A DNA stretch of 35,979 nt, from contig JAISDE010000190.1 of NCBI GenBank assembly GCA_031265035.1, positions 1-35,979 on the forward strand. The letters are read 5' to 3'. The translations under genes and the position numbers were made by a program. This DNA is from Peptococcaceae bacterium. Lineage in GTDB: Bacteria > Bacillota > Peptococcia > DRI-13 > UBA5745. The notes below the pieces were generated by a model. The model did not search any database, was not told where the DNA came from, and saw nothing but the letters and a program-made list of their open reading frames with translations. Below are positions 7,498 to 15,007 of the stretch, piece after piece. The stretch's first letter is position 1. Every line of letters begins with the position of its first letter.

Positions 7498-9666
7498 TTA
7501 TGGCCCCGCTAAATCCTCCAGGACGCCAGCCTCCAGCGGCTTTTCCAAGCCGACAAATACCCGGCTGCCGGCGTCCGCCATACTGCCCGGCGAGGGCTGC
7601 TGATACATGACCACGCCCTGCCCGGCCAAATCAAAATGCAGATCATAAGCCGCGGCGATTTTTGCCACCTCCGCGGCGGTCTTGCCGGTCAGCTCCGGCA
7701 CGGCGATTTGGGGCGCCGCCGGAACCTTGGGCAGCCTGGTGTGCAAGACCACGGTGCCGCCCCGCAGCATTTGGTCGCCGGCCAGGGGCAGCTGCGCGTA
7801 GATTTCCTCCCCGTCGCCCACCAGTGTTATCTCGATGCCCTGGGCCGCCGCCTGGCTGTTTGCCGCCGCCGTCGTCAGGCCGACATAATCCAGCAGCGTA
7901 ACTTCCTCCAGCGAGGTGGCTTTTACCAGCGCCGGCGCTACCTGAGCCGGTATTTCCAGATAACTCATCACGTCCTTGGCCACCGCCTGAAAAACCGGGC
8001 CGCAGATGGCGCTGCCGCCGTGGGTATCGCCTTTGGGATAGTCCACCACGATCAGGCAGACGATTTGAGGGTCGTTTACCGGGGCGACGCCCATGAAGGA
8101 GGCGACAAATTCCTGTTCCGAATAACCTACGCCCGGCACGACCTTTTGCGCCGTCCCGGTCTTGCCGCCGACCCGGTAGCCCTCAACGAAGGCGGTTTTG
8201 CCGATGCCCTGGCTGACCACGGTCTCCAGCGCTCGCAAGACCAGATCGGAGGTGGTCTGGGAGATCACCTGGCGGGTCATTTCCGGCTCGACGGTCTCCA
8301 GCAGGTTGCCTTGGGCGTCCCAGATCTCTTTTATCACCTGGGGTTTCATCAGCCTGCCGCCGTTGCAGATGGCGCCGAAAGCGGTCAGCAGCTGAATCGG
8401 CGTCACCGCGGTGGTCTGTCCGATGCTCATGGTCGCCAGATCCAAATCCTGGCATTTATTTTGCGGCAACACCAGGCCGTCAGCCTCCCCGGCCAGGTCG
8501 ATCCCGGTTTTTTGCCCAAACCCGAAGCCGTGGAGATATTTGTAAAAAAGCTCTTTGCCCATTTCCTGCCCGACGGCGATAAAGACGGGGTTGCAGGAGT
8601 TCTGGATCCCCTCCATAAAGGTTTGCCTCCCGTGGGGCACCGCCCGCCAACAGCGCACCATCATCCCGCCGGGAAAACGCACGGGGCCGTCGCAGCCGTA
8701 CTCTTGATTCAGCGAGGTCACGCCTTCCTCCAGCGCGCCGGCCATGACCACCGTCTTGAAGGTGGAGCCTGGCTCGTACACGTCGGAAATCAGGAAATTG
8801 CGCCGGTTTTGCTCGTCGTATTGGCCAAAATTGTTGGGATCAAAGGTAGGGTATTCCGCCATGCCCAGCACCCGGCCGGTTTGCGGCTCCATAATCAGGA
8901 TGCCGGCCTTCTCCGGCGAGTATAATTCTGTCACTTTGCCTAATTCCCGCTCACAGATGTACTGGATCACCTCGTCAATGGTCAGGATCAGATCGACCCC
9001 GTCCACCGGCGCGGTGGTGGTTCTTTGGGCGACGCCGGCGCTTCGCTGGCCGTTTTTATCCTGCTCCGCCAGCACCGCGACGGTTTGGCCTGCCAGGAGA
9101 CTGTTGAAGGACGACTCCAGCCCGCCGAGGCCGGTATTGTCCAGACCCACAAAGCCCAGGGAATTGGCCAGCAAGGTGCCTTTGGGATAGACCCGCTCCG
9201 ATTCTTCCTCCCAATGGATGCCTTTCAGCCCCAGGCTCTTGACGGCTGCGGCCGGCCCGTCGGGCACCTGTCGTTTTATGTACACAAAGCCCCTCTTGGT
9301 ATCGGTGATCCGTTCCAGCAAAGTCTCCGAATCCAACTCCAGGGCCGCCGCCACTTGGTCGGCGATCTCTTTGGCCTGGCCGGAGTCCACTACCTCCCTG
9401 GGTGTGGCGAAAAAGCTGGCGGTGGTGACGCTGATGGCCAAGGGCTGGCCTTGGGCGTCATAAATCCCGCCCCGCCGGGGAGCGACGGGCCGGGGGACGT
9501 AGCGGCTTTGCTCAGCCAGCGTCCGGTAGGTCTCCCCGTTGATCAGTTGAATCCAGGCCAACCGGAAGAAAAGGGCGGCGAAGACGACGCTGGCCACCAG
9601 GAGGATAAACATGATACGCCGGGATACTGTGTTTTCAGCGATGTTTTCTCTTGTCCACTCAGCCAC
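7498..9666 (-). CDS. spoVD: Class B penicillin-binding protein with PASTA domains (SpoVD/FtsI type)
   Basis: Membrane-anchored transpeptidase that cross-links peptidoglycan at the septum or spore cortex. The start is a GTG at 9666 (MAEWTREN) with GGAG about 12 nt upstream. A single N-terminal anchor helix lies at about residues 19-38. The dimerisation domain begins with APRRGGIYDAQGQPLA at about 62. The catalytic triad motifs are STFK (301-304, nucleophile Ser301), SCN (357-359) and KTG (502-504). Two PASTA modules follow at about 590-648 and 655-712, ending near the C-terminus. PASTA repeats in a dcw PBP are typical of Firmicutes. Whether it serves vegetative division (FtsI/PBP2B) or sporulation (SpoVD) cannot be decided here, because only one such gene is visible. 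Confidence 0.93.
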   Translation of the reverse strand: MAEWTRENIAENTVSRRIMFILLVASVVFAALFFRLAWIQLINGETYRTLAEQSRYVPRPVAPRRGGIYDAQGQPLAISVTTASFFATPREVVDSGQAKEIADQVAAALELDSETLLERITDTKRGFVYIKRQVPDGPAAAVKSLGLKGIHWEEESERVYPKGTLLANSLGFVGLDNTGLGGLESSFNSLLAGQTVAVLAEQDKNGQRSAGVAQRTTTAPVDGVDLILTIDEVIQYICERELGKVTELYSPEKAGILIMEPQTGRVLGMAEYPTFDPNNFGQYDEQNRRNFLISDVYEPGSTFKTVVMAGALEEGVTSLNQEYGCDGPVRFPGGMMVRCWRAVPHGRQTFMEGIQNSCNPVFIAVGQEMGKELFYKYLHGFGFGQKTGIDLAGEADGLVLPQNKCQDLDLATMSIGQTTAVTPIQLLTAFGAICNGGRLMKPQVIKEIWDAQGNLLETVEPEMTRQVISQTTSDLVLRALETVVSQGIGKTAFVEGYRVGGKTGTAQKVVPGVGYSEQEFVASFMGVAPVNDPQIVCLIVVDYPKGDTHGGSAICGPVFQAVAKDVMSYLEIPAQVAPALVKATSLEEVTLLDYVGLTTAAANSQAAAQGIEITLVGDGEEIYAQLPLAGDQMLRGGTVVLHTRLPKVPAAPQIAVPELTGKTAAEVAKIAAAYDLHFDLAGQGVVMYQQPSPGSMADAGSRVFVGLEKPLEAGVLEDLAGP

Positions 9667-9681
9667 CTTTTGCAGCGCTCC

Positions 9682-10437
9682 TTACTTTTTTTGCCAGAAT
9701 TTAAGTAAATCCAGAATCGCCGCCAGCGACAAGGGTCGGTTGGGCTTGGTCGGCTCTTGCTTTGGCGCCGCCGGCTCGGCCGGCGTACCGGCCGGCGCCT
9801 CGGTTGTCCCGGTTGTCCCGGTTGTCCCGGTTGTCCCAGACGTCCCGGTTGCCCCAGACGTCCCGGTTGTCCCGGCTGTCCCGGACGCGCCGACCGGCGC
9901 CACGGCCGTCCCGGCTGCCCCGGTCTGCGCCCCGCCTGCCCCAGACGCTCCGGCCGCCCCTGAGCCGCCGAGCGCGTCGAATGTCCCGGCCGCCGGCTCG
10001 GCGGCCTCCGCCCGTATTTTGCCCGCCACCTCCACAGTGGCGGACAATACCATATATTCTGTCGTCTGATTTTTAATCAGTCCCAGATTCTCGATCGCCA
10101 GAAGCTCAATGCGCTCCAGGGAACGCATCTCGGCGATGTCGCCCCGCAATTTATCGTTTTCCTCGGCCAGCAGCTTGTTTTCCCGCTCCACGGCGCTGAT
10201 CTGATGGCTCAACTGAGTGACCTTGGCTTTCATCACAATGCGGGAAAAGCCGATAGAAAACAGCACGATCCCAATGCCGGCGAGGGTCACAAAGACGAAA
10301 CGGCGAGTGGAAGCGTTGGACTTGAACTGCCGCCGCACCAGCCGTTTGCCGGCGCCGGTCGGCGCCGGCTGGCGCCGCTGGCGTTCCCACCGCTGAAATT
10401 CCTCGCCGACTACCGCTTTGCGCAATGGCTCCGCCAT
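9682..10437 (-). CDS. ftsL: FtsL/DivIC-like septum protein with a collagen-like Gly-X-Y tail
   Basis: Small bitopic division protein in the normal ftsL slot between rsmH and the PBP. The ATG at 10437 follows AAGGAGG. A basic cytoplasmic N-terminus (1-45) is followed by one membrane helix (about 47-66) and a coiled coil (about 68-106, QISAVERENKLLAEEN). The segment AIENLGLIKNQTTEY resembles the conserved end of FtsL/DivIC domains. FtsL proteins usually stop at 90-130 aa. This one continues to 251 aa with an extracytoplasmic low-complexity tail that includes about ten consecutive Gly-X-Y triplets rich in Thr/Ser/Ala (about residues 183-212), then a Pro-rich linker and a short terminal helix (AAILDLLKFWQKK). 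The symbol rests on position plus topology; sequence similarity in this family is always weak. Confidence 0.8.
   Translation of the reverse strand: MAEPLRKAVVGEEFQRWERQRRQPAPTGAGKRLVRRQFKSNASTRRFVFVTLAGIGIVLFSIGFSRIVMKAKVTQLSHQISAVERENKLLAEENDKLRGDIAEMRSLERIELLAIENLGLIKNQTTEYMVLSATVEVAGKIRAEAAEPAAGTFDALGGSGAAGASGAGGAQTGAAGTAVAPVGASGTAGTTGTSGATGTSGTTGTTGTTGTTEAPAGTPAEPAAPKQEPTKPNRPLSLAAILDLLKFWQKK
9801..9890. repeat. 9-bp tandem repeat encoding the Gly-X-Y tail of FtsL
   Basis: Ten consecutive 9-mers based on cggttgtcc: four exact copies (9801-9836), then variants cagacgtcc, cggttgccc, cagacgtcc, cggttgtcc, cggctgtcc and cggacgcgc. Read on the minus strand the 9-bp period encodes Gly-X-Y-type triplets (Gly-Thr-Thr, Gly-Thr-Ser). 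The period keeps the frame, so copy number can change without disrupting the gene. Confidence 0.92.
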
Positions 10438-10457
10438 TTTCCGCCTCGCCTCCTTTT

Positions 10458-10558
10458 TACCGCCCGCTCCACCGCTTGCTCTACTGCCAGCTTTATCGCT
10501 TGCTTTACCGCTTGCTCTACCGCCCGTCCTGCTTTATCGCCTGCTTTATCGCCCGTCC
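10458..10558. repeat. Degenerate 12-bp tandem repeat between rsmH and ftsL
   Basis: About eight diverged 12-mers with consensus ta(c/t)cgc(c/t)(c/t)gct(c/t) on the plus strand (for example tatcgcttgctt, taccgcttgctc), with one 3-bp slip. The rsmH TAA (10546-10548) is formed inside the array, so the last few RsmH codons come from it. The ftsL ribosome site lies just downstream. No stem strong enough to act as a terminator was seen. Confidence 0.8.
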
Positions 10559-11514
10559 TGATTTTCCCCGGCGGTCTTGCGAAACCCCCGCAGCTTACCG
10601 CTGCGGGAACGGGGATTGGCCCGGGTTTCCGCCTCGTCCGGCACAATCGGCTTGGGGGTCAATATCCTGCCCACCGGCCGCCGACCGCAAACGCAGGCCG
10701 GCAAATCCTTGGGGCAAATACAGCCTGTCGCCAGAGACTGAAAGGTTTTTTTAACTATCCGGTCTTCCAGGGAGTGAAAGGTGATCACCGCCAGCCGCCC
10801 GTCCACCGCCAGAGCCGCCGCGGCGTCCCGGAGGGCCTGCTCCAAAAGCTCCACTTCCCCGTTGACGGCGATACGCAGCGCCTGAAAAACCCGTTTGGCC
10901 GGATGGTGGCCGGTCGCCCTGGCGCCGGCGGGGATGGCCTTTTTGATCACTGTCGTCAGCTGAGAGGTCGTCTCAATAGGCGCCTTTTTTCGTTCCGCCC
11001 CGATAAACTGGGCGATCCGCTCGCTCCAACGTTCTTCCCCATAGCGCCAAAATATGCCGGCCAAATCCCGCTCTGTCCCCTGATTGACCAAAGCCGCCGC
11101 CGTGATCTCCTGCCGCCCCGGATCCATTCGCATATCCAGCGGGCCTTCCTGCTGATAGCTGAAGCCCCGCCCGCCCTCGGTCAGCTGATAGGCGGACACC
11201 CCCAGATCCAGCAAAATCGCCTGAGGGGGAGGGCAGTCGTTTTCCCGCAGGATCGCCCGCAGTCGGGCAAAATTGCTGTATACCAGCCGATAATGGCCGG
11301 CGCCGACGGGTCGCAACGCGTCCTCCGCCGCCGCCAAGGCCCGCTGATCCTGATCGATGCCGATCAGCCGGCCGCCCGGTAAAATCGCTTCCAGTATCCG
11401 GCGGGCGTGGCCGCCGCCGCCGACGGTGCAATCCACCGCCGTCATGCCCGGCGCCAAAGCCAGCAGGGCCAGCGTAGGCTCAAGCAGCACCGGCGCGTGG
11501 CTGAACGCCGTCAC
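10546..11514 (-). CDS. rsmH: 16S rRNA (cytosine1402-N4)-methyltransferase RsmH (MraW)
   Basis: SAM-dependent methyltransferase acting on C1402 of 16S rRNA, conserved in dcw clusters. The start is a GTG at 11514 that overlaps the mraZ TGA (GTGA), with GAGGAA about 10 nt upstream, indicating translational coupling. The opening HAPVLLEPTLALL and the SAM loop DCTVGGGGHARRIL (about 28-41) are diagnostic. LLDLGVSAYQL, the PLDMRMD block, HHPAKRVFQALRIAVN and VITFHSLEDRIVKKTF are further RsmH signatures. The C-terminus carries CGRRPVGRILTPKPI and the basic end typical of the family. Length is 322 aa, slightly above the usual 310; its last residues come from the 12-bp repeat. Confidence 0.97.
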   Translation of the reverse strand: MTAFSHAPVLLEPTLALLALAPGMTAVDCTVGGGGHARRILEAILPGGRLIGIDQDQRALAAAEDALRPVGAGHYRLVYSNFARLRAILRENDCPPPQAILLDLGVSAYQLTEGGRGFSYQQEGPLDMRMDPGRQEITAAALVNQGTERDLAGIFWRYGEERWSERIAQFIGAERKKAPIETTSQLTTVIKKAIPAGARATGHHPAKRVFQALRIAVNGEVELLEQALRDAAAALAVDGRLAVITFHSLEDRIVKKTFQSLATGCICPKDLPACVCGRRPVGRILTPKPIVPDEAETRANPRSRSGKLRGFRKTAGENQDGR

Positions 11515-11960
11515 TGAAATAATTCCTCGGCCAGGGCCTCATAATTGGCGTCCAACTCCGCCCGATAAACTTCCCAGGCGGTTTTGTCCCAAATCTCCGC
11601 GTGGTCGCCGGCGCCCACCACATAAACGTCCTTGCGCAAGCCGGCGAAATTGCGCAGTTCCTGATTGATCATGGTTCTGCCTTGCCGGTCGGTCTCCCCG
11701 GCGCAGGCGCCGGAAAAAAAGCGCCGTTTGACATTTCGGGCCTTGGGGTTGAAAATAGGCAGGGCGTTCAGTTTTTCCGCCAGCTTGTCCCACTCCGCCT
11801 GGGGGTAAACGAAAAGGCAGGTTTCCATGCCCTTGGAAATCATATAACGCTCGCCCAGCGCTTCCCGATATTTGACCGGCAGGGTCAGCCGGCCTTTATC
11901 GTCGATGGTGTGCGGATACTCCCGATCAAAGGTGTACGCGCCCTCGCGATCAAGATCCAT
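11511..11960 (-). CDS. mraZ: Transcriptional regulator MraZ
   Basis: DNA-binding AbrB-like protein, the first dcw gene and a known repressor of its own operon in other bacteria. The track starts at 12014; the ATG at 11960 (MDLDREGAYTF) is chosen because AAAGGGGG lies about 10 nt upstream and because the result, 149 aa, matches the usual length near 143. Two tandem SpoVT/AbrB half-domains are visible, each with the DxxxR signature: DDKGRLTLP near the N-terminus and DRQGRTMIN in the second half. The N-terminus is longer than the common MFxGxYxHTID form. Three AGTGG boxes about 130 bp upstream fit the known MraZ operator type. Confidence 0.95.
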   Translation of the reverse strand: MDLDREGAYTFDREYPHTIDDKGRLTLPVKYREALGERYMISKGMETCLFVYPQAEWDKLAEKLNALPIFNPKARNVKRRFFSGACAGETDRQGRTMINQELRNFAGLRKDVYVVGAGDHAEIWDKTAWEVYRAELDANYEALAEELFQ

Positions 11961-12081
11961 GGATATCGCCCCCTTTCCGCCGCTCACCGGGAGTTGGGTA
12001 TCCGGATACGTCAAAATTCAGCCGACAGTAAACATTTTGGGCAATTTTGAACAACTTCTCCCACTTCACTGGTCGGTTAAA

Positions 12082-12116
12082 CCATAGTATACCACTTTGA
12101 GCCACTCTGTACCACT
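12082..12116 (-). promoter_or_regulatory. Probable dcw promoter overlapping MraZ boxes
   Basis: On the minus strand AGTGG occurs at exact 10-bp spacing three times (plus-strand ccact at 12112, 12102 and 12092), followed by a degenerate fourth (TATGG at 12082-12086). MraZ is known to bind short TGG(G)-type direct repeats with 10-bp periodicity upstream of mraZ. The third box overlaps an extended -10 element, TGG-TATACT (12094-12086), with no good -35 element. This arrangement predicts that MraZ bound to the boxes blocks RNA polymerase. The predicted transcript would start near 12079, giving a leader of about 120 nt. Confidence 0.72.
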
Positions 12117-12187
12117 GCGAATTTAAAATTCTCGCGAAAAAAATTCATAAAAATTTAACACACTTTTTGGGTCATAAGCTGGAAAAA

Positions 12188-12242
12188 CATAAACCGCCGA
12201 ATTTACCAGGGGGATGAGGCCCAGGCAAACCGGCGGTTTATG
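12188..12242 (-). terminator. Probable minus-strand terminator (12-bp perfect stem, T-run)
   Basis: Arms cataaaccgccg (12188-12199) and cggcggtttatg (12231-12242) are perfectly complementary and enclose 31 nt. On the minus strand the second arm is followed at once by TTTTTCC, as expected of a Rho-independent terminator, although the loop is long and the stem base is A/T-rich. It sits upstream of the dcw promoter and would insulate it from transcription coming from the structured region to its right. Confidence 0.55.
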
Positions 12243-12567
12243 CTGCGAAAATCAGGCACGGTCCCAGATTTTCGCGCCCGAAGCCTTTCGGGCGGAAGCA
12301 GGTGGAATGGGTGGAAAACTGAATCTATTGGTTCCGGTATTCAGACGGTTGATAGCTACGTAAATCAGGGATCGCCTTGTGTCAGCGCCCGGCGGATTCA
12401 AGCGGGAGCCGGGGAGAGCCAATGATGTCGCCCGACTAGGGAGGGGTCGCCCGTTCCCGGGTGATGACGGGAACAAACAACAGCAGGTAATATCAAAGGC
12501 TCTCCACAACTCCGGTATGCAAACAAATCGTCAGGGACGATTTGATATATTCCCGGGAGCGGCGCCG
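12243..12567. other. Gene-free structured region with tandem hairpins (candidate ncRNA or element remnant)
   Basis: No convincing gene: the small ORFs here lack ribosome sites and recognisable sequence. Perfect stems follow one another: gcgaaaatc/gattttcgc (12245-12253 with 12267-12275), cgcccgaa/ttcgggcg around a GCCT loop (12275-12294), ctgaat/attcag (12319-12344), gttcccg/cgggaac (12453-12474), and aaatcgtc/gacgattt with a 3-nt loop (12525-12543). atatcaaa (12490-12497) can also pair with tttgatat (12541-12548), competing with the last hairpin. A GC-rich motif at about 12441-12470 recurs in diverged form at about 12611-12638. I cannot match this to a named RNA family. Confidence 0.45.
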
Positions 12568-12694
12568 TTTACAGAAAGGGAATTGCCGGGAAATATGAAC
12601 CCATTTTGAGGAGGGGCTGCCCGCTTCCGGGGGATAACAGAATACGGGCAACATTTGATAGTGTCATTCCTCCCGGCAATTCACTTTCTGTAAA
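12568..12694. repeat. 24-bp imperfect inverted repeat enclosing 79 bp (MITE-like or long hairpin)
   Basis: tttacagaaagggaattgccggga at 12568-12591 is the reverse complement of 12671-12694 with one mismatch (23 of 24). The interior contains the second copy of the GAGGGG..GCCCG..TCCGGG motif. The unit is 127 bp with no ORF. No flanking target-site duplication is evident (cgccg left, agact right), so a recent MITE insertion is not shown. As RNA it would form one long hairpin. Confidence 0.75.
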
Positions 12695-12936
12695 AGACTA
12701 CTTTCCCCGGCCAGCCCGAACCCGCTGTATTGGCGGGGAACGGGGTTGATTCGACCGGCTGGCGTATACTAAGAATAACCCAGGAAAAAATCGCCGACTA
12801 TACCCAAAAGGGTGATATTAAAAATTTTTCGGAAAATTTTTCGACAAGACGGCAACCATTCAGGTCGGTACCCGAGGCGGTACCTGTGGTAGGGGCCGGT
12901 GGGTTTGCCGCGAGTTTTCCGGCCGGTTCAAAACCC
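12695..12936. other. Non-coding leader region upstream of the HipA-like gene
   Basis: The frame of the downstream kinase is open here (track start 12730), but the translated segment has no HipA similarity and precedes a good promoter, so I treat it as non-coding. It holds two direct copies of aaaatttttcg (12821-12831 and 12833-12843, 12-bp period) and an imperfect palindrome built on two GGTACC sites (12861-12886). No other gene or signal was recognised. Confidence 0.5.
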
Positions 12937-12965
12937 TTGAGTTTTCAAGGATTTAGCGTTACAAT
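12937..12965 (+). promoter_or_regulatory. Sigma-A type promoter for the HipA-like gene
   Basis: TTGAGT (12937-12942), a 17-bp spacer, then TACAAT (12960-12965), with transcription predicted from about 12972. The start codon at 13000 and the AAAGGA site at 12984-12989 follow at sensible distances. The -35 element lies inside a small hairpin, CCTTGA-gttt-TCAAGG (12935-12950). This supports the short form of the downstream protein. Confidence 0.65.
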
Positions 12966-12999
12966 AACAGGCAGAGTCGCGGAAAGGAACTGCTTGAAT

Positions 13000-14145
13000 A
13001 TGGAATATACCTTGATGCACAAAAACGTCGCCGTCGCTCAATTGGAGATATTTGAGGATACCGGCGCCATATTGAAGACGCTTGAGCTTACCCGCCCGGA
13101 GCATTTGCCCCTGGGGATCAGGCTTACGCCGCAAGGCAAGCCCGAGACAAAATCTATCAACGATTGGTGGGTTGGCCGCGCCATCCCAGCGTCGCGGAGC
13201 GGGTTGCGGGACGCGCTGGAAGCGTTGCGCGTATCCTCGCCGGTTTTGCTGCTGACAAAATGCTTTGGCCTGTCGCTGTCGGATCAGTATTGGGCGCGCC
13301 CGTCGAACAAGCCCCTTGAGTGGAAGGACGTCAATTTCTTCGAGAACGAGTTTTCGGAGGATGTGGGCAACGCGCTGTTCGAGCGCGCCGGGGAAGGCGA
13401 GCTGGATTTGATGTCGCCGGATAATACCACGGGCGGATGGCTGAAAAAGAAGTGGGTGGTCGCGGATGGGAAACGGATGCTTTTGAAATGCGGCAACGGT
13501 CCCGCGCATCAAGAGCCGCTGAATGAGGTGATCGCCAGCGCTATTATGCGGCGGTTGGGCATCGCCCACGCGGCGTATACGCTGACGTGGGACGACGACC
13601 GGCCGCTGTCCGCATGCGAGGACTTTATCACGCCGCGGACAGATCTTGTGAGCGCGTGGCATATCCGGGAAACGGGCAAGAAACCCGGGCACGTCTCCGA
13701 GTATCAGCACTTTTTGGAGCGCTGCGACGCGCTGGGCATACCCGGCGCGCGGGACAGCCTTGACCGTATGCTCGCGGTGGATTACCTGATTGTCAACGCC
13801 GACAGGCACTACAACAACTTCGGGGCGGTCAGGGACGCGGAGACGCTGGAATGGCTTGGCCTGGCGCCTGTCTTCGACTGCGGCACGTCTATGTGGTATG
13901 ACTCTGTCGTCAGCGGGATCCGCCCGCTGGCCGAGCAAAAGAGCAAGCCCTTTCGGGGTAAGCACAGCGAGCAAATCGAGCTGGTAACGGACTTGAGCTG
14001 GCTTGACTTCACCGCCTTGCGGGGCGTGGAGGAGGAATATGCCGAGCTTTCGCGCCAAAGCCCGTACATTGAGGACAACCGGCGGGACGCGCTTTGCTAT
14101 GCCCTGCGGGAGCGGGTCGCGATGCTTGAGCGGGCGGCAAAGTAA
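13000..14145 (+). CDS. HipA-like Ser/Thr kinase domain protein (orphan, no HipB)
   Basis: HipA-fold kinase of about 381 aa. The C-terminal half carries the catalytic loop VNADRHYNNFG (Asp268, Asn273 in this numbering) and the metal-binding PVFDCGTSM (Asp293); MLLKCGNG upstream probably supplies the ATP-contacting lysine. The N-terminal part (MEYTLMHKNVAVAQLEI...) resembles the N-terminus of stand-alone HipA-domain proteins in Firmicutes. The ATG at 13000 was chosen over 12730 because of the promoter at 12937-12965 and AAAGGA upstream; a TTG two codons earlier is an alternative. No HipB-like helix-turn-helix gene is adjacent, so toxin-antitoxin function is unproven. Its codon choice (many GCG, CGC, TTC) looks different from the dcw genes by eye, and it sits in a repeat-rich gap, both suggesting acquisition. 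Substrate unknown. Confidence 0.8.
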   Translation: MEYTLMHKNVAVAQLEIFEDTGAILKTLELTRPEHLPLGIRLTPQGKPETKSINDWWVGRAIPASRSGLRDALEALRVSSPVLLLTKCFGLSLSDQYWARPSNKPLEWKDVNFFENEFSEDVGNALFERAGEGELDLMSPDNTTGGWLKKKWVVADGKRMLLKCGNGPAHQEPLNEVIASAIMRRLGIAHAAYTLTWDDDRPLSACEDFITPRTDLVSAWHIRETGKKPGHVSEYQHFLERCDALGIPGARDSLDRMLAVDYLIVNADRHYNNFGAVRDAETLEWLGLAPVFDCGTSMWYDSVVSGIRPLAEQKSKPFRGKHSEQIELVTDLSWLDFTALRGVEEEYAELSRQSPYIEDNRRDALCYALRERVAMLERAAK

Positions 14146-14188
14146 GCCAAATAGACTTACATATATTAGTTGTTACGGGGGCCGGGAT

Positions 14189-15007
14189 TTGATCGAGATC
14201 AGGGATTTACATTATTGTTATGAAAATGGGACGGAAGCGATCAAGGGCGCGGATTTGACCGTGCCGGACGGCGAGTTTCTGGCGATTTTGGGGCATAACG
14301 GCTCCGGCAAGTCCACTTTGGCCAGGCATCTGAACGGGCTTTTGCTGCCCGCGTCGGGGGAGGTACTGGTGGATGGGCTGTCCGGGCGGCGGCCGGAGGA
14401 CGCTTGGCGATTGCGCCAGCGGGTGGGGATGGTTTTTCAAAACCCGGACAACCAGTTGATTGCCGCCTCGGTGGAGGAAGACACCGCCTTTGGCCCGGAA
14501 AACCTGGGCCTGGCGCCGGAGCTGATTCGGCGGCGGGTGGATGAGGCCCTGGCCGGGGTGGGGATGGCGGAATTTAAGGATAAAGCGGTGCATCTGCTTT
14601 CCGGCGGCCAAAAGCAGCGGGTGGCCATAGCCGGCGTGATGGCTATGCGCCCCAAGGTATTGGTGCTGGATGAGCCTACGGCGATGCTGGATCCCAGGGG
14701 CCGCCGGGAAGTAATGGCGGCGGCGCTGCGGCTGAACCGGGACGAGGGCATTACCGTGGTGCATATTACCCATATCATGGAGGAGGCGGCGCTGGCGGAT
14801 CGGGTGGCGGTGATGGCGGCGGGCCGTCTCGCGATGGTGGGGCCGCCCAGGGAGATTTTCCATCAAATAAAAGCCTTGCGGGATTTGCGGCTGGATGTGC
14901 CGCTGGCGGCGGAGATGGCCTGGCGCTTGCGGGAGCGGGGCGTCCCATTGCCGGAAGGCATCCTGACCTCGGCGGAATTGGCGGTGGCGTTATGCCCATT
15001 GTATTAG
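14189..15007 (+). CDS. ecfA1: ECF transporter ATPase EcfA1 (CbiO-like)
   Basis: ATPase of the shared energy-coupling module that powers vitamin and metal uptake by substrate-specific S components. The track frame begins at 14003 inside the kinase gene; the preferred start is the TTG at 14189 (MIEIRDLHYCYENG), 43 nt after the kinase stop with a G-rich stretch upstream. ABC motifs in order: Walker A GHNGSGKST, Q-loop FQNPDNQ, signature LSGGQKQRVAIAG, Walker B VLVLDEPTAMLD and the H-loop THIMEE. Length 272 aa is normal. The end overlaps ecfA2 by 16 nt. No S-component gene is in the window, as expected for group II ECF systems. Confidence 0.93.
   Translation: MIEIRDLHYCYENGTEAIKGADLTVPDGEFLAILGHNGSGKSTLARHLNGLLLPASGEVLVDGLSGRRPEDAWRLRQRVGMVFQNPDNQLIAASVEEDTAFGPENLGLAPELIRRRVDEALAGVGMAEFKDKAVHLLSGGQKQRVAIAGVMAMRPKVLVLDEPTAMLDPRGRREVMAAALRLNRDEGITVVHITHIMEEAALADRVAVMAAGRLAMVGPPREIFHQIKALRDLRLDVPLAAEMAWRLRERGVPLPEGILTSAELAVALCPLY

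Noticed and set aside
9801-9890. CRISPR array
   Set aside because: Units are 9 bp, contiguous, without spacers, and lie in frame inside ftsL.
12240-12609. Small ORFs 12240..12425, 12252..12509 and 12379..12609
   Set aside because: No ribosome sites, no recognisable sequence, and they overlap perfect stems; better explained as structured non-coding DNA.
12730-12999. Longer start (12730) for the HipA-like protein
   Set aside because: The added 90 residues show no family similarity and lie upstream of a TTGAGT-17-TACAAT promoter and a ribosome site that serve the start at 13000.
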